Source: Saccharothrix violaceirubra
GTDB taxonomy: Bacteria > Actinomycetota > Actinomycetes > Mycobacteriales > Pseudonocardiaceae
Length of the DNA: 64,000 nucleotides
Reading direction: 5' to 3'
Assembly (NCBI RefSeq): GCF_014203755.1
Contig: NZ_JACHJS010000001.1
Coordinates: forward strand, 5,828,001-5,892,000
The translations under genes were made by a program, and so were the position numbers. The notes under the pieces were generated by a model. The model searched no databases and was not told the DNA's origin. It worked only from the letters and a program-made list of their open reading frames with translations. Below, one piece after another: positions 62,298 to 64,000 of the stretch. Numbering within the stretch: position 1 is the first letter of the stretch; each line of letters opens with the position of its first letter.

Positions 62298-62885
62298 TCA
62301 CGGGGCGACCTCAGCCCGCGAATCGCGGGCCACTCCCCACGCGGCGAGCACGCCGCCGAGTGCGCCGAACAGGTGGCCTTCCCAGGAAACACCCGGTTGG
62401 CCGGGCAGCACGCCCCACAGGGCCGCGCCGTAGAGGGCGAACACCACGACGGCCACCGCGATCTGCGCGGCACTGCGGGCGAACAGGGCGCGCACCAGCA
62501 GGAAGGTCAGGTAACCGAAGATCAGCACGGACGCGCCGATGTGGCTCGCGTACGCGCCGAACAACCACACGCCGAGACCGCCGGTCAGCCAGATCACGAC
62601 CGTGACCTGGAAGAACTGCTTGAGCCCGCCCGAGCAGGCGAGGAAGCCGAGGAGGAGCAGCGGCACCGCGTTGCCGGTCAGGTGCGCCCAACCGGCGTGC
62701 AGCAGCGGGTACCAGAGGATGTTGTCCCACTGGGAGAAGTCGCGGGGGATCACGCCGTCGTCGTCGAGTGCGCCGCCGAGCGCGGTGTCGATCGCCTCGA
62801 TGACGTAGAGCAGTCCGACGAAGCTCGACACGACGAGCGCCGCCGACAACGGGCGGGGCGGGAAGATCCGGCGTACGGCGTTCAC
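62298..62885 (-). CDS. Rhomboid-family intramembrane protease
   Basis: A 195-residue protein from GTG 62885 (MCPDL at 62918 is a longer alternative). Six or so hydrophobic segments. The conserved HxxxN pattern of loop 2 is seen as [12 protein letters not shown], the catalytic Ser119 in [10 protein letters not shown] (GxS), and His171 in [10 protein letters not shown]. This is the Rv1337-like membrane serine protease that sits next to murI and cysM in mycobacteria. It cleaves transmembrane substrates that are not known for this subgroup. Here it stands 55 bp upstream of murI. Confidence 0.9.
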   Translation of the reverse strand: MNAVRRIFPPRPLSAALVVSSFVGLLYVIEAIDTALGGALDDDGVIPRDFSQWDNILWYPLLHAGWAHLTGNAVPLLLLGFLACSGGLKQFFQVTVVIWLTGGLGVWLFGAYASHIGASVLIFGYLTFLLVRALFARSAAQIAVAVVVFALYGAALWGVLPGQPGVSWEGHLFGALGGVLAAWGVARDSRAEVAP

Positions 62886-62929
62886 GGAATCCAGGCTACG
62901 CGGCAGGTCGGGGCACATAGGCTGACGCC

Positions 62930-63685
62930 GTGTCGATCGAAGTGGCCGTGCCCGCGGGGGCCGGACGAAGTGGCTGTCCGGTGTGGGACGCGACCAGCGC
63001 GACGCTGCTGTGGGTGCGCGGGCACGAGGTGCACCGGTACTCGCCGGGCGGTGCCGACGCGGTGCTGGAGTTGCCGCAGCCGGTGGGTGCGGCGTTGCCC
63101 CGGCGGCGGGGGCTGGTGCTCAACCTGCGCGACGGTGTGGCGTTGATCGACGAGGACGGCGCCAAGACGTGGCTCGTGTACTGGGCGCGTGAGGGGTATG
63201 CCGCCGTCGGTGCCGGGGTGGATCCCGCCGGGCGGTTGTTGGCGGGGACGGCTCGGGGGGACGACGGGTGGTTGGCCCGGGTGCTGCCCAACGGGGACGC
63301 GAAGGTGCTGGTGGGCGGGGTGGGGGTGACCGGGTTCGATTGGGATCCGGGGTATTCGCGGTTGTTCGTGGGGTCTTCTCGTGGGGTGGACGTGTACGGG
63401 TACGACGTCTCTTCGGGGGATGTGGGTGAAAGGCGGTCGTTCCTGGAGGTGGGGGTGACCGGGGTGGCGGTGGAAGCGGGGTTCGTGTGGGTGGGGGTGG
63501 GGAGTTCGGTGCGGCGGTATACGTCCGGCGGGGTTCTCGATCTTGTGGTGGAGGTGCCGGGGGAGGTCGGGGGGTGTCAGTTCGGTGGGCGTGATCTCAC
63601 TGATCTGTACGTGACCGCCGGGGGTGGGGTGTTCGTGGTGCCCGGTGCCGGGGTGGGTCGGGTGGGTGGGGTGTTCGCGGGCTGA
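62930..63685 (+). CDS. SMP-30/gluconolactonase-like beta-propeller protein
   Basis: A 251-residue protein. Repeating four-stranded blades are seen as WDATSATLLWVRGHEVHRYS, RGLVLNLRDGVALIDEDGAK, VDPAGRLLAGTARGDDGWLA, WDPGYSRLFVGSSRGVDVYG and VEAGFVWVGVGSSVRRYTSGG. This is the SMP-30/gluconolactonase/LRE propeller family, whose members are metal-dependent lactonases. The substrate is unknown. Base composition in the last third is very G-rich on the + strand, with long runs of G. It lies between the rhomboid and cysM genes, where mycobacteria have none. Confidence 0.8.
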   Translation: MSIEVAVPAGAGRSGCPVWDATSATLLWVRGHEVHRYSPGGADAVLELPQPVGAALPRRRGLVLNLRDGVALIDEDGAKTWLVYWAREGYAAVGAGVDPAGRLLAGTARGDDGWLARVLPNGDAKVLVGGVGVTGFDWDPGYSRLFVGSSRGVDVYGYDVSSGDVGERRSFLEVGVTGVAVEAGFVWVGVGSSVRRYTSGGVLDLVVEVPGEVGGCQFGGRDLTDLYVTAGGGVFVVPGAGVGRVGGVFAG

Positions 63686-63740
63686 GGTGCTTGGCGGGTG
63701 GCTGTCGTACCCCGCCCCATACGACCTGCCGGTGCAAACG

Positions 63741-63806
63741 CGCGAGTTACGCGTTCAGACACCGCGAAATGTGCGTTCAGACACCGCGAAATGTGCGTTC
63801 GGGCCA
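63741..63806 (+). repeat. 22-bp tandem repeat array, copy 5
   Basis: Three consecutive units, 63741-63762, 63763-63784 and 63785-63806, the second and third nearly identical. It lies between the convergent ends of the beta-propeller and cysM genes. Confidence 0.88.
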
Positions 63807-63850
63807 CGTGAGTCGGGTGTATGGCTGCACGGTGCGGGGCTGGAGGGCGG

Positions 63851-63878
63851 TGGCCCGGCCATCTTCTTGGCCGGGCCA
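63851..63878. terminator. Terminator between the propeller gene and cysM
   Basis: Perfect 11-bp stem (63851-63861 with 63868-63878) with a 6-nt loop, 7 bp beyond the cysM stop codon on the minus strand. Confidence 0.7.
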
Positions 63879-63885
63879 TCCGGTG

Positions 63886-64000
<115 letters not shown>

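Overview
The window looks like chromosomal DNA of a high-GC actinomycete. The GC content is very high, GTG and TTG starts are common, and overlapping stop/start codons are frequent. The gene content (MurT-GatD, LytR-CpsA-Psr, and the order cysM, rhomboid, murI, Rv1339-like hydrolase, rph, rdgB known from mycobacteria) points to the Pseudonocardiales/Actinosynnemataceae side (Saccharothrix-, Lentzea- or Actinosynnema-like). That placement is inferred from style and synteny, not from a search.

Layout. 1-5.9 kb: the N-terminus of a SecD-like protein, a TPR membrane protein, a TPR-rich LuxR-type regulator, a 49-residue secreted peptide, and a YdbS/YdbT-like pair with bacterial PH domains. 5.9-17.8 kb is an accessory region. 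It holds a C5-cytosine methyltransferase and a Vsr-type repair nuclease behind an unknown 239-residue protein; two inverted copies of a roughly 220-bp intergenic repeat that bracket the methyltransferase; and a very large STAND-type ATPase (1640 residues) translationally coupled to a protein that ends in a HEPN-like RNxxxH motif. A DUF2786 protein and a divergent unknown gene follow. 18.08-23.16 kb is a compact integrated element of about 5 kb in the 3' end of a tRNA-Lys gene. It has 36-bp direct repeats at both ends, a RepSA-like HUH initiator and a tyrosine integrase, but no visible transfer gene. Its divergent arm carries CutA and an XRE regulator, with four GGAC-N6-GTCC candidate operators between the arms.

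23-33.8 kb: L,D-transpeptidase lipoprotein, ABC-F protein behind tRNA-His and a terminator, oligoribonuclease, MFS transporter with divergent GATase-AraC regulator, and a SNF2 helicase with SWIM zinc-finger partner. 33.8-47 kb: cold-shock protein, a small protein ending in a RHIM-like amyloid-type motif next to a membrane protein, an orphan sugar-binding lipoprotein, a secreted subtilase, a fused-subunit glycyl-tRNA synthetase, and an envelope cluster (LCP protein, SanA-like, MurT, GatD). 47-58 kb: TetR regulator, an atypical tRNA with UAG anticodon, CobW GTPase, DedA protein, NarL-type two-component pair, two flavin monooxygenases, a luciferase-like monooxygenase, Bcp peroxiredoxin. 57.7-64 kb: the rdgB-rph-...-murI-rhomboid-...-cysM neighbourhood, interrupted by OsmC, hemerythrin, DUF2231 and beta-propeller genes.

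A 22-bp tandem repeat family recurs in five intergenic places (about 5.9, 8.4, 29.5, 47.3 and 63.7 kb). The best candidates for something undescribed are the STAND-HEPN pair (9.8-15.9 kb), the small CutA-carrying integrative element, the repeat family, and the RHIM-motif protein at 34.3 kb.
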